This document shows positions 1 through 11,377 of a stretch of DNA of 64,000 nucleotides, in pieces. The stretch is from Purpureocillium takamizusanense (lineage: Eukaryota > Ascomycota > Sordariomycetes > Hypocreales > Ophiocordycipitaceae), in assembly GCF_022605165.1 (NCBI RefSeq), contig NC_063069.1, positions 1,860,001 to 1,924,000 on the forward strand, written 5' to 3'. The translations under genes were made by a program, and so were the position numbers. The notes under the pieces are model-generated. The model made no database searches. It saw only the letters and a program-made list of their open reading frames with translations, and was not told where the DNA came from. Every line of letters begins with the position of its first letter. Position 1 is the first letter of the stretch.

Positions 1-1077
1 AGACTTGACGGGATGAGACTTTTGATCTGAATGATATTCGGGGAACTCGTCAGAGGTGCGGGCGCACGGGTTCTAGCAGCTCTTATACATTCCATGAAAG
101 TACTCAGATCAGCCGTATTACTTCAAATGGAAAGGCATACCCCCAGGGGTAAAGCCATCTCGCGGGTACTGGACCGGGCCAGCTGACATACTTCCGAGGT
201 GGCATGCAGGCCGTAGCAACTCAACGCCATGCTAATGTGCGCAAGAAGTTATTCGCACACACGCGTCAGCCCTCAGCATTGAAACGCGTGTACAATTATT
301 AAGGTGACCTTCTGATGGGTGGAAAACCACAGCAGGTCAGCCGGTTTCCCGATGAAGGAAAGGGTCTTGCAAGTTGCAGTATGCCTGTGCTTCAACGTAT
401 CATTGAGTCCCATGCTCCCAGCCACCACTGCCCTGGGTGAGGCAAGCTTCAGCGATGCATCTGCGGGAATCTGAAACACACAGATGCATGAGGATTAACT
501 CTCTCAAGAGTCTCTACATCATTTGGCTCCAGTTCTCCGAAGGAGGACCCGGGGCTGGGAAGCATGCAGGAGTGCTTCCCCCCGCGATGATCTCCTGATA
601 CAGTTCCGCCCCGTCCTTGCCGACGATGTACTTGCTTCTCGATAATGTACTTCGGATAACCCGTATCAATGAAACCTTCTGCATCAACTGACAGCGCGAA
701 GCCGTAATGTGGGGAGACTATCCGTTTGGAGTATTATAGTTGGCCCTTGCTGTATGCGAATGCCGGGACAGAAGCCACAATCGCGCGACCATTTGTATCA
801 AGTTTGAACTTAATGTACGTGAAAAATTGATACAGATGTGAGAATCACCATCTTCAAGTTTCCCCTCACATTTGTAGTTACTGCAACGCGTCTATTTGCT
901 CCGAGACGCGATCATCCCGGATGGCTCACCGTGTATAAATGGGAGGGAGATGCCCGATAGCAAATGCTCCTCCTTCTGGTTCCGAGCTGTAACAGTGAAG
1001 TGCCATAGCAATTCCATTACTCTTATCGATCATTATAAAATCTTTTCAATAATCTGTCGCCTGGAGTGTACTCTGAG
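1..1077. other. Intergenic left edge
   Basis: No intact gene is visible. The stretch has normal base composition and holds one possible coding relic on the minus strand (listed separately). The last part is the promoter and leader of the secreted repeat protein that starts at 1078. Confidence 0.5.
505..830 (-). pseudogene. Possible relic of an unidentified protein
   Basis: On the minus strand about 60 codons from roughly 825 down to 640 read like protein, with stretches such as KFKLDTNGRAIVASVPAF and VDAEGFIDTGYPKYI, interrupted by one TAA. Near 640 the protein-like signal seems to move to another frame (KYIVGKDGAELYQEIIAG). One stop plus one frame change in a protein-like stretch suggests a decayed gene; the TAA could have arisen from CAA by a C-to-T change. 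I do not recognise the family, and chance is a real alternative. Confidence 0.25.
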
Positions 1078-3826
1078 ATGGGGACGGCCAGTTATCGCGT
1101 CTTGGCCACGGCCCTCTTCGCCGCCTGTGGAAGTGTCGCTCGCGTGGTCAACGCGGACAAGGAAGCCATTTGCCCAGCTCCCGCGACCCTCTACATTCAG
1201 CATGCTGAGGCAGTGTCCGTGACACCTGTTCTTATCTCGGCCTGGTTCCCTGAGAAGACCAACATCGTGATCGATGAACAGGTCACTGTGCCGGTCACCA
1301 ATGTCCCCTCGGCTTTCTCTACGGTTGTGACAAAGACCAAGATCGCCAGAAGCGTGGTCATGAGGTATGTTTCCTTTGCTCGACTTGATGAAATGTAACC
1401 TAAAGCGGGACAGACCTGGGTTCTCTACCGACTTGCACAGTGTGCCGACTCATACTGCGCCAGGCGGTACTCACAACCCACCTACCTGCGGCTGTCCGTC
1501 TCATACTTCAGGAACTCCGAGCTCTTCTGGTCGCGTCCCGCCCGGGAAGACGAGTACGACGGCTTCGTCTCGACGCAGTCACACAACTTCCAGGCACACA
1601 TGGTCTAGCCGATCCCCGTCGTCTCACTCGCACACAAAGCCAGGCACGACCACTGCGAAGCCGCCGCACACTCGGAGCAGCACCCACAGCCAGCCGCCAC
1701 CTGCGCCGACTCAGTCGAGTCACTCCAAGAGCCATCCGGGAAGCACTCGGTCGTCCCGAACCAAGACAGCCCCTCCGAACAGCTCATCGACGTCAAGTAA
1801 GAGCCACACAAGGCCCCCACCTGTACCTACCCATTCGAGCAGCACAAAGAGCCATCCCGGAAGCACTCATTCGCCAACAAGCAAGACGCGGTCCTCGTCA
1901 ACTTCACGTACATGGAGCAAAACCCACAGCCCTCCGCCTGCTCCCACCCGTCCAAGCTCTACGAGAAGTCATCCGGGAAGCACGCAATCCTCGGCGACTG
2001 AACCGTGCCCGCCTCACTCATCAAGTAAAACCCAGACTAACCCGCCGCCTATGCCCACTCCTTCAAGCAGCACCAAGAGCCACCCAGGAAGCACCAAATC
2101 CTTGACAACCAAACCCCATTCCTCCTCAAAGAGTTCACGTACATTGAGTACAACCGAAACCAAGCCTCCACCAGCACCTACTCGCTCCAGCAGCACGAAG
2201 AGTTCTCCGGGGAGCACGAGGTCATCATCCACGAAGCCAAGCCACACGCCCACTCACTCTGGACGTACCAGGACCTGGACATGGTCAACGACCCAGACAA
2301 ACATCCCGCCTGCGCCTACTCGTTCAAGCAGCACCAGGAGCCACCCTGGTAGTTCTCGATCACCTTCTTCGAAGCCTAGCCACAGGCCGACCTCTTCCGG
2401 CAAGTCTTGGACCTGGACTAGGCCAACGACAACAGCAGGGCATTCGCACACGTCGACGAGCACCCAAAAGCTCCCGCCACCTGTTCCTACGAAGTCTAGC
2501 AAGACACATAGCCACCCAGGAAGCACTCAATCCACAAGCAAGCCAGGATGCACGTGCCCCACACAGTCCAGCAACTCAACGAGCCTCCCCATCAGCACTC
2601 GTCCCACAACGACTAAGACAGGCCATGCCCCGACGCCCACACGGAGCCATCCTGGAAGCACTCGTTCAACATCCAAGCCGGGATATCCTACGCATTCGAG
2701 TAGCACCCGAAGCCATCCTGGAAGCACTAGGTGGACGAGCAGGCATGGGCATTCGACTTCTCACACATGGAGCTATCCAGGTAGCTCTCGCTCAACAACC
2801 AAGACCGGCCATGCCCCGACTCCTACTCGTACCACGAAGCGTCATCCCGGAAGCACGCAATCGTCGACATCCAGGCCACATGGATCGACCACGCGCAGAC
2901 ATCCGCCGGGGACAAGCACCAAGTCCACGGGGACTCCTATCACGAGCGGCCCGGCGCCCTCGGGAACCTGCGTGCCGGGGAAGCCTCTTTGCCCCAGCAG
3001 GATGCCCGATGTGTGCACAGAGCTGAGACTGGTGAATGGTCGCGAGGTGCTACCGCACATATACATGTGTTCTGATGCCTTGGGAATCGTCGCAGGATTC
3101 TCCAACATAGGTATGTGCCTTCGTGCGGAGGCCGTCGACGACAAAACACTGGGCATCAACATCTATGAGTGCTTGAAGAAGCAACTTCCGCGAGCCTGCA
3201 TCAAAATGCTCCCCGCAGAGTGCTTGAGCCTCAGAGGGGTCAACTTGGGCCTCCTTCCCAAAGTCGAGGCATGTGTGAAGAGGCTTGGTGTCCTCGCCAC
3301 TGACGATCTTCTCACGTGCACCAAGAAAGAGGTCGCAAGTGGGGATGACATTCTCGATTGCCTTCTGCGCAAGACTGGCCTACCAGATCCGGAGGACCCC
3401 AAGTCTTGCGTGCCGCGACAAAAATGCATAGTCGAATTGCCTCAGGAATGCGACCTTCTCTGGACTTATTATCCTCGGCCGCGGCACAGTGTGCTGACAC
3501 CATGCCTTCATGCTCTTGGATGGGCCTCAACCCTCGTGGGCAGCTGCTTGGCCATAACCGACGCCATGAACGGACGAGAGTTGCGACAATGCATGATAGA
3601 AAACCTGAGGGACGTGTGTATGTCCAGGCTTCCGGATGCATGCATCAATCTCCCGACTTCAAGCTTCTACAGGTATCCGGCTGCTGTGAGGCAATGTCAT
3701 TGGGACCTTGGGCCATTTGTCAACCAACACTCCGCGTGGTGTCTTGCTACAGATCGGCCAGCAGCGTGGATACTGGACTGTCTGAACAAGCAGATATTTG
3801 GCTTGGAGTCCGGGCAAGGAAGGTAG
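1078..3826 (+). CDS. Secreted Ser/Thr/Pro-rich repeat protein with Cys-rich C-terminal domain (adhesin-like)
   Basis: Two exons, 1078-1364 and 1441-3826, with a 76-bp intron (GTATGT...CAG) that joins the two frames; product 890 aa. Residues 1-26 form a signal peptide ending VVNA. Residues about 110-605 are low-complexity and mucin-like, built on the recurring unit RSSSTKSHPGSTRSS, so heavy O-glycosylation is expected. Residues 606-885 contain four tandem Cys modules whose first pair is always C-x3-[ML]-P-x2-C (Cys at 613, 682, 758 and 822). There is no C-terminal hydrophobic tail, so a GPI anchor is not supported. The stalk-plus-Cys-head design resembles fungal surface adhesins, but I do not recognise the Cys domain as a named family. 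A cell-wall or matrix role is inference. The ATG at 1066 is in frame; 1078 gives the better signal peptide. Confidence 0.8.
1480..2960 (+). repeat. Coding repeat array of Ser/His/Pro/Gly units
   Basis: Imperfect repeats inside the secreted repeat protein. About a dozen copies of the core S-H-P-G-S-T (variants SSPGST, SYPGSS, RHPGST) occur, often preceded by PPPxPTxSSST. Spacing is irregular and codons vary, so this is an old diverged array rather than a fresh expansion. Length differences between strains would be expected. Confidence 0.85.
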
Positions 3827-4040
3827 GCGTTCACAGTTTCACGTATTATAATCGACATCACAGACTGGATCTTAATCTTCATGTATATATTTCGTTTGTA
3901 GTAAATATTCTTTTTTAAAAACCAACTTGGCCACGAATCGTAGGGCTGGTGATGTTGAACAATGACTAAATCGCCACTGGCAACGGTTGTCGCGATTAAA
4001 TGTTGTCCCACCACAAGCGCTATATGGAGCATTGCTCGAA

Positions 4041-4664
4041 CTAAATCTTGTATATCTTCAACGCCTCTTCCAGGCTGGCGACCCACGCAGTCATGGGCAC
4101 GACACTGTCGATGACGACCCTATGGGCATCAGAGTTGTAGTCCCAGCACCCGTCCTCCACGACCGTCGTTACGAACCCAAGGTCCGCCGCTTCTCTAGCC
4201 GTGCTTACCAGCGCGCCGCTGGTTATGAGGCCGCACATGACGATGCTCTCCACCTCATACTTGTCGCGAAGCAGGGACAGAATGTCCTTGGACTTCATGG
4301 CAGACACGCAACCCGGCCTCTTCGTGACAGTGTGCTCATTCGCAGCCGCCGTGGATGGCGGAGTCAGCGTCGGCCACTCTTGGCCTTGCTCAGGGCTGCT
4401 GGCAAGCATAGGCTTCAGAGCGGACTCCCAGCGATCGGTGAGCTTGCTGGTCGGCACGGGCTCAGTTTCGAAGTCAATGTGACAGTGAAAAATGGGCGCT
4501 GAGGCCTCGCGAGCGGCCTTGAGCAGGGCGGCGACTGAGTCGACGACCTTGGACTGGACTTCGGGAGGGTTGATCATGTTGACGATGTAGTTCTGGTAAT
4601 CCAGGAGGAGGAGCGCCGTCTTAGCTGGCGGGTGAGCATCCGCGGTATTCGTTTTGGAAGACAT
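4041..4664 (-). CDS. Isochorismatase-like hydrolase
   Basis: Single exon of 207 aa from the ATG at 4664; an in-frame ATG at 4739 would add 25 residues, but 4664 fits the family N-terminus better. The core is typical of the alpha/beta cysteine-hydrolase fold: LLLLDYQN near the start with the conserved Asp (D22), a conserved Lys (K115, in TVTKRPG) and the segment CGLITSGALVSTARE. The last segment is where the nucleophilic Cys usually sits, and here the position is Ala151. Asp and Lys are retained. Family members lacking the Cys are known (EntB-type isochorismatases use other chemistry), so the substrate and even the activity are open. No targeting signal is seen, so it is probably cytosolic. 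Confidence 0.85.
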   Translation of the reverse strand: MSSKTNTADAHPPAKTALLLLDYQNYIVNMINPPEVQSKVVDSVAALLKAAREASAPIFHCHIDFETEPVPTSKLTDRWESALKPMLASSPEQGQEWPTLTPPSTAAANEHTVTKRPGCVSAMKSKDILSLLRDKYEVESIVMCGLITSGALVSTAREAADLGFVTTVVEDGCWDYNSDAHRVVIDSVVPMTAWVASLEEALKIYKI

Positions 4665-5795
4665 TTCGACCGGGGAGAATGTACGACCAACGAGCCCTGA
4701 AGCGGTATTGAGTCGAAAACTGAGCGTCGTGTGCAGCAAGCGTTGAGACCGCTTGACTTACGACAGATTTATATACATTTACTTCGATATAATTCCTGGG
4801 GTTTGTTGTCGGACATAAAGGCGTCAGTGGACCACGCTACGGGGCTCTAGCAGGTGTCTAAGGCGCCTGGGAACCTGGACTTTAGGGGCAAAGCCACTGG
4901 AGATTGGGTCTTGGTGGACTCGGGCTTAAAGGAGCCCCCCTCCATAGTATGATTCGGTGCCGATTCGGCACCGACCCAGACCTCTTGGTCTGGTCACGGA
5001 TGATTCGTTATGGCTGCAATACCTGAGGAGGAACAATACCTGAGGAGGAAAGACGGTCAGTTACGTTGTTGGCGATGGCCCTGCGTGCCAAGTGTTCGTG
5101 TTTGCGAGGTGTCAGTGCGCCGGCCAAGTTTGTGTGTGCTGAGTCTGGTCTGGTGTTAGTCTTGCCGCTATCGCGGTCTAACGGAGGCCAACCGCTAAAT
5201 TTCTTGCGCACCCTGGCTACTAACTTGACTGTTTTATGAACGTGTTCATCAACTTGTTCAGAGTCGTTCGAGGTGCTAGCGTAGGTGAGCTATCCCCACG
5301 ACATCAACCTGGTGCTCTCATCTTTCGTGAGTGTATATGAGGGTGTTGCCTGTGTGGCCTCAATCGCCTCGCTCGTCGCCGTCTCGTGCATTTGCAACAA
5401 TTGAATGAACCGCCAGCAAGCGAGTGCAAAGGCGACCAACAGGCGAGTCCAGCCCCTCACTAAATAAGACTGCTAGATGCTCCAACGTAACCAAGTGAGC
5501 CCCCGTCCTTCAACACGAAGGATTCGCGCCTATGACGCAGATTGCCGCGCCCAAGGTCCAACAGCCGTGCAGGGGGAAGGAACTCGATGACTCTTGCCCT
5601 GGATGACGACTCTGCCTGGACGGGCAAGAGCCGGACTGCACTGCATTTCTTTCGACTTTGCATCGACACCAACATTTTCATCACCATCAAACAGCTCTTA
5701 GGCGCTTCTAGCAGCATCGTACGTCGATGAAGCGCAACCTTCGCTAACCGACGAGTGTTGGATGCCCCAGCGTCGAAGCGCATCAGACAGAAAAA
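4665..5795. other. Intergenic region between divergent genes
   Basis: Shared upstream region of the isochorismatase-like gene (minus) and the arrestin gene (plus). It contains short direct repeats (for example a doubled 'aatacctgaggagga' at about 5020-5050). I see no gene. Confidence 0.5.
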
Positions 5796-7190
5796 ATGCC
5801 ACCAACCATCCGGACCGCGTCGCCGACGCTCGCCATCAACCTCGCCGCGCCTCCCAACTGGTCTTTCGCTGCGGATGACACCATAATCGGCAGCGTCACA
5901 CGCCAGCTTGCGCTCGTCGCCCCAGAGGCAACCGTCACCGTCCGTCTTCTGGGTCGCGTCAAGGTGAAAATCACAGTGAGCCGTGGCAACAACCGGCACG
6001 ATGTCTACCGCAGCCGCGTCAACTTCTTCACAGCAGCACCAGCGGAGACGCAGCGCGTCGTCTTCCACGGGCCAGTGCACATTCCGCAGGGCGGCGATGC
6101 GCAAAGTTGGCCCTTCACGTTGACGATTCCCACCTCGCCCATGATTGCCAACGGCCACGGGATACCGCCGGAATGCAGCTTCCTGCGCTTAACGCCGGAG
6201 GAGACGGCGAAACACCCGTTGCCGGGGACCTTCACCTCATCGGATCACGGGCTCTCCACTAGGTCGGAGTGCTACGTTGAGTACTACCTCGAGGCGACGA
6301 TGCGCTTCGCTCACAAGGGGTCGTTTTCGGTGGCCACGGCCACGCAGCCCATCGTTATCAGGCACCCTAGCACGGCTCTGCCGATCGTCGACTTTCACCC
6401 GATGCAGAAACCGTGGCCTCGCTCCGTGCGGTCCTATCGCCTGATTCCCGGGCAGGAGTCGGCGGATCTGTCTTTCAAGCAAAAGAGCCAGAAGTTCTTT
6501 GGATCGTCCAAGGTCCCGCAGTTCAACTTCAGGCTGCATGTCTGGGTACCTTCGATCATTCAGCTGGACAATCCGCTTCCTCTGCCCATTCAGCTACTTG
6601 TCGAACCGGCGCCACAACAGACGAGCGCGGAGATCAAGGACGTGGTTCAGACCGTCACGCTGAATCATATCAAGGTGACCGTCAAGGCAACTACTCTTGT
6701 GTTGGCCCCAGGAAACTGGTCCGGCAGCCCGCACGACGACAATCACCGCAGCAGCGCCAATCTCGGAATAGAATTGATATTTGCGCGTCTGGGTGAGACA
6801 ATCAACATCCCCTCTGCCCCAGGTGATGCGCCAATCGATATTGGCCGACGCCTTCAGTTGCGTCTGTCTTCGCGTGGCCTCTGTACCGGAGACCAGCTTG
6901 TCACGACTGCGCAATACCTGCGTCCGGGCTTCGTGACGTACAATGTTCGGCACACAAACAGCTGGAAGTGGTCAATACAATACACAATAGCAGGCGAAAA
7001 GCAGAAGCTCGAGTTCGAGGTCCCCATCGAAATCCTGCACCCGCCCGTCGGGCGGGTACCTCAACAGCCCACGCCCGTCGAACAGCCCGTTGCACCACCA
7101 GCCTACGCACCTCCGCCGTCTGAGGCAGCACCTTTAAGTGATATAAAGACGGCTGAACCTGGACCGCTGCAAAACAAAGAGAAGGCCTAG
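5796..7190 (+). CDS. Alpha-arrestin / arrestin-related trafficking adaptor
   Basis: Single exon, 464 aa. Residues about 10-200 look like an arrestin N domain (beta-rich, with IIGSVTRQ and WPFTLTIP) and about 215-410 like an arrestin C domain. The Pro-rich tail carries PPAY at residues 434-437, a PY-type motif of the kind bound by WW domains of Rsp5/Nedd4 ubiquitin ligases. Fungal ARTs use such motifs to recruit the ligase to plasma-membrane transporters and trigger endocytosis; that role here is inferred from architecture. There is no signal peptide or membrane segment. Only one PY motif is obvious, whereas several are common in ARTs. The substrate transporter cannot be predicted. Confidence 0.85.
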   Translation: MPPTIRTASPTLAINLAAPPNWSFAADDTIIGSVTRQLALVAPEATVTVRLLGRVKVKITVSRGNNRHDVYRSRVNFFTAAPAETQRVVFHGPVHIPQGGDAQSWPFTLTIPTSPMIANGHGIPPECSFLRLTPEETAKHPLPGTFTSSDHGLSTRSECYVEYYLEATMRFAHKGSFSVATATQPIVIRHPSTALPIVDFHPMQKPWPRSVRSYRLIPGQESADLSFKQKSQKFFGSSKVPQFNFRLHVWVPSIIQLDNPLPLPIQLLVEPAPQQTSAEIKDVVQTVTLNHIKVTVKATTLVLAPGNWSGSPHDDNHRSSANLGIELIFARLGETINIPSAPGDAPIDIGRRLQLRLSSRGLCTGDQLVTTAQYLRPGFVTYNVRHTNSWKWSIQYTIAGEKQKLEFEVPIEILHPPVGRVPQQPTPVEQPVAPPAYAPPPSEAAPLSDIKTAEPGPLQNKEKA

Positions 7191-7626
7191 ATGCAAATTG
7201 GGGCATTTATCATCGCGCGCGGAGCGTAATTTGTCACCTGGAGGGTCAGGCCGTCACAGCCATCATCGGATCGAGTCTCCCAAGCCAGCGTTGAATTGTG
7301 AATATTGAGGGTAGTCCACAAGACTACAGTGAAGACTAGTATTGGCGTAATATAACAGCTTGGCTTAGTATTGCACCGTGTTCGCGAGAAAAGTGGCTTA
7401 TCTTGCCTATTACCCTCATCAGGCTGCGAATGCACACCATACACACCGTCAGGCTTCGGACTCTGGAATGTCCGAAAATGCGGGAGTGACTTGTACCGCA
7501 CAGCACAGCACAGCACAGTTTCCAGGCCTATAAGGAGCCCAACGCGACCTCAAGGTTACCTGACAGGTAGGTCAAACAAGTCGTCTCAACTCACACTTGG
7601 CAGCAGTCAACAGCGTGACAACTGCC
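7191..7626. other. Intergenic region
   Basis: Spacer between the arrestin gene and the broken dioxygenase-like gene. It has a short CACAG/CACAGCACAG tandem at about 7500-7518. No gene is seen. Confidence 0.5.
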
Positions 7627-8609
7627 ATGGCCAATACGTTGCGTACGACTTGCCTAGCGCGAAGAAGGATCATCAGCTTCAAGAGTTTCAGAAACCGGAT
7701 CGCTAGCAACGCCTTGTCATGTCGATCCAGCCTCCACTATGCTGCAAGCTTCAGCCATTTCTCACGAGCCGAGCCGCCGGAAAACATCATTGCCACACAG
7801 AGGCGAGACGGCGCATGCATAATCGAAGGGTTCCTAGCGCCTGAGACTACAAAACGTTTCAATGAAGACATCACTGCACCGCTCCTCAGACTCAAACCAG
7901 GGAACAGGGGCACTGACCGGATCTTCGGGACCTGCATGGGGCGAATACAAAGCGCCTCTACAATCTGGCCTCTCATAGTCGAACTTGGCGTGAGGACATT
8001 ATCAACGACGACAATTTTCACGCCATACGCCACGAGGGTCTGGGGACACAGCAAGGAGACTGGTGGCTCAGCATGGCGCACGTTATGGAGATCGGACCCG
8101 GCAGCCGCGCGGAGCCCCTTCATGTCTATGGGGCGCAGTGGTGGCCATTCTGGAACATGTCGCCAGACGATCCAGAGATGATGCTCAACTTTCTCATCGC
8201 CATGGAAGATACCACTTTCGAGAATGGTGCGACACGAATCGTGCCTGGTACCCAACGAATATCCTACAGCGGGAAACAAGGAGAGGAATCGGTGGCGAGC
8301 TGGAACGAAGAGGCCGCGGTGGCGGTGCCGCTGAAGGCAGGCGGTTGTCTGCTCATCGGCAGCCGAGTCGTTCACCAGGGCGGCGCAAACACGACGAAGG
8401 ACTTGCATCGCAGGGTGATGACAATGACGGTCGTTAGCACCTGTTTCACGCCCGAGGAGGCATTTCCGCTCCTTATCGAACGTGAGCTGGCAAAGACGTT
8501 ATCGGAACGTGCCAAGAAGTTGCTCGGATACAAGGAAGTTGACCCATTTGGGTCTGCCGGGCTCTGGACCGGGTTTGCGGAGGACAGAGCCAGGGTGCTG
8601 GAAAAGTGA
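7627..8609 (+). pseudogene. Phytanoyl-CoA dioxygenase (PhyH)-family gene, frameshifted
   Basis: From the ATG at 7627 one frame gives the family N-terminus (RRDGACIIEGFLAPETTKRF). From about 7938 a different frame continues the same protein (TKRLYNLASHS, then MEIGPG, ENGATRIVPGT and the distal Fe-site GSRVVHQGG) to a stop at 8609. The switch falls at about 7908-7937, where there is no GT dinucleotide, so an intron cannot explain it. The Fe(II) motif, normally H-x-D, reads H-V-Y here, so a metal ligand is also missing. The family are Fe(II)/2-oxoglutarate oxygenases, often in lipid or secondary metabolism. Two independent defects favour a true pseudogene over a sequencing error. The start is uncertain; an ATG at 7719 lies in the downstream frame. 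Confidence 0.7.
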
Positions 8610-9123
8610 TGCATGAGCTTGGGTCTGTCTGGTGTATTCATGCATGGCTTGCCACATGCGAGAGGCGAGGCGGCCACAGCAAAACAGGAAAACTCCCCCG
8701 CTTTGTTTTGTGTACTTGTTGGATGCTTCGTGGAAAGCCACGCAATAACACACTCAACTCCCCCGCTCGTGCTCGCGTATCTGTGGCTGTTTAGCTCGTC
8801 CCAGCTTGGCAACTGCCGCTTTGACTGTTGGCGAAGCTTGAACTTCACACATTTCCCCTCAGTTCAACTCGAGCGGGAGCCAATGAGCAGATTTCTGGGC
8901 GCACATCCCGAACCCCGACCTGCCAGCCTAGGAGCTGCGTCCAGGCACATCGTGATAAGGATGGAGCATGCCGTGTCAGAGGATTGCGGGGTAGATACTT
9001 CAATGATGGAGCGGGCGTCTGTTCGTCTGCGACGCCCTCTCTGCGATGCAAACTACACAGACACAGCCAGAGAACTGAGATTACAAGAGTCCGAAATTCG
9101 TAACAAAATTTCAAGCTGTCGAT
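8610..9123. other. Intergenic region, formamidase promoter
   Basis: No gene. One TGATAA (HGATAR type, the motif of AreA/NIT2 nitrogen GATA factors) lies at 8953-8958, about 170 bp before the formamidase start. A single 6-mer is weak evidence, though nitrogen control would suit the enzyme. Confidence 0.4.
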
Positions 9124-10642
9124 ATGCCCGGGAAGATTCGCACTATCCAGTCGGTGTCGCTTGATGTTCCAGCTTCCGAGCAGCCAAATCTCCATAACCG
9201 TTGGCACCCAGACAGTGAGTTGGTCAACAGCAAGACCCCTGCCTCAATTGAGGAGAGCGGCTGACCAACGGCGTTCACAACACAGTCCCCTCAATCGCGT
9301 CTGTAAAGCCCGGCGAAACAGTCAAGATCGAATGCCTGGACTGGACCGGTGGGCAAATCGGCAACAACGACAGCGCCGACGACGTGAAGAACGTCGACCT
9401 CACGCGGATTCACTACCTGACCGGCCCCTTTGACGTCGAGGGGAGCGAGCCCGGGGACCTGCTGGTGGTCAACATCACCGACGTGCAGCCGTTTGAGCAC
9501 TCGCCGTGGGGGTTCACGGGCGTCTTCGCGTGCGAGAATGGCGGCGGCTTCCTCGACCGGCACTACCCCAAGGCGTGCAAGGCCATCTGGGACTTTGACG
9601 GCATCTACTGCAGCAGCAGGCACATCCCCGGCGTGCGCTTCGCGGGGCTGATCCACCCGGGGATCCTGGGCTGCGCGCCGTCGGCCGAGCTGCTGCAGAC
9701 GTGGAACAGGCGCGAGGGCGAGCTCATCTCGGCGTGTGCGCAGACGCACCCGGGTCAGATTGTCGCGCAGCCGCCGCTGCAGACGAATGCCCACGCTGGC
9801 AACGCGACGGGGGAGCTCAGGGACAAGATTGCGCGCGAGGGCGCGAGGACGATCCCTGGACGGCCGGAGCATGGCGGGAACTGCGATGTGAATGTCATCT
9901 CGAGGGGGTCGACGACGTATCTCCCCGTGCACGTTGCCGGGGCCAAGTTTTCCGTGGGAGACTTGCACTTTAGCCAGGGCGATGGCGAGATTAGTTTCTG
10001 TGGTGCCATCGAAATGGTGAGTCCCCTTCCCCCTTTATCATCAGCCGCTGCTGGGGGTAGACTACTCTACTATACGTGTATTGGGCGGACGGCTGATTCC
10101 AGTTCGCACATAACCAGGCTGGCGTCATCACCATCAAGTTCGACCTCATCAAGAACGGCATGAAGGAGCGGGCCATTAGCAGCCCCGTCTTCAGGCCCGG
10201 AGACGTCGCTCAGCAGTTCGGTCCCTCGCGATACCTCACCTTTGAGGGCTTTTCCGTCGACGAATCGGGCAAGCAGCACTTTCTCGACGCGACTGTGGCG
10301 TACCGCCAGGCGTGCCTGCGCACCATTGAGTATCTGAAGCAGTTTGGTGAGCATATCTACCCTCTTTATCGCGTCATGGCCACCGTATCTTCCTCTATGC
10401 ATGCGCAGGACATGGAGGAATTGCAGCGGCGAACGCTGACTTGGTGAGCAGGCTACTCTGGTGAGCAGATATACCTGCTGCTATCTTGTGCGCCCATCCG
10501 AGGGTCGATTGCCGGCATTGTAGACATTCCAAACGCGTGCACGACGCTGGGCTTGCCGATGGACATTTTCGAGTTTGACGTTTCTGTCGAGGCGGAGAGG
10601 GTCAAGAACCGGGCTCTGGGTTCGTGCCCCATCGCTGAGTAG
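9124..10642 (+). CDS. Formamidase (FmdA/AmdA family)
   Basis: Four exons: 9124-9214, 9286-10016, 10103-10346, 10452-10642; 418 aa. Every junction keeps frame and has a GTGAG-type donor. It hydrolyses formamide (or short aliphatic amides) to ammonia and the acid, letting fungi use amides as nitrogen sources. Family marks run the whole length: HNRWHPDIP at the N-terminus, ECLDWTGGQIGNND, HYLTGPFDVEGSEPGDLLVV, GLIHPGILGCAPS, and SGEQIYLLLSCAPIRGSIAG with IVDIPNACTTLGLP near the end. No targeting signal, so cytosolic. The length is about that of Aspergillus FmdS-type enzymes. Substrate choice between formamide and acetamide cannot be read from sequence alone. Confidence 0.93.
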
Positions 10643-11377
10643 CGGCACCCCGCGAATAGCTGCAGCAGATGGCCAGCCCTGGATGATAGTTGCCCTGTTT
10701 GTTGATGACAATAATTGTTCTGGTGCTTCTTATGAACGGCCGTCTGTAGTAAATTTGTATGGGCACCGAGGGACCATGTTCTTTGCTGCGAGCGCCAAAG
10801 TATGGCACATGGCTCTCTACCCCAGATTGAATTGAAGGTGCGCCAGCCAATTGTCTCATGTAAGAATTGACAATGACATGAGAGCCTTGAGCACTTTCAA
10901 TAGCCGAGCACGGCTCACGAACCAATTCATTAGCCTCAATGACCCTCCATCAGTGACGTGCCGTAGAGCCGTCGGCCGGGCATTGTCCACGTCCCTCATC
11001 GCCTCTGCGAGAAGCTCCAAGACGCCATATATGAACTAGTGGTGCGGAGAGGGAGCGAAAAGCCAACTGGGGCGCTCGGCTCCAGACGCCACGGCCTGCG
11101 GGGAGTCTGGGGTAACAAGGCAGGGGTTCTTGAGCCACCCCTTTTGGTTCTCGCAGATGTCCTGCTTCAATTGTCCGCCAATCGTCGCCTCTGTCAAAAT
11201 TGTCCACCAATGGTGCGGTTTCCGACGTGCAGTTTGCGTCTTCAGCAGTGAAGAATTGTTGTCGGGACGCGGGACTGGACCCGGGGAGTACAAAACGCGG
11301 CTGAGGACTCTTGCAAACGCCTGGCAAATTGCTGATGTAGGGCGTTATCGCGGGTTCTGCGAACGGCCAGCATCAAG
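10643..11377. other. Intergenic region
   Basis: Formamidase 3' region and polysaccharide-lyase promoter. No gene or clear motif is seen. Confidence 0.5.

Noticed and set aside
8613..9164. Open frame of 183 codons before formamidase
   Set aside because: No recognisable motif, and it overlaps the formamidase first exon in another frame.
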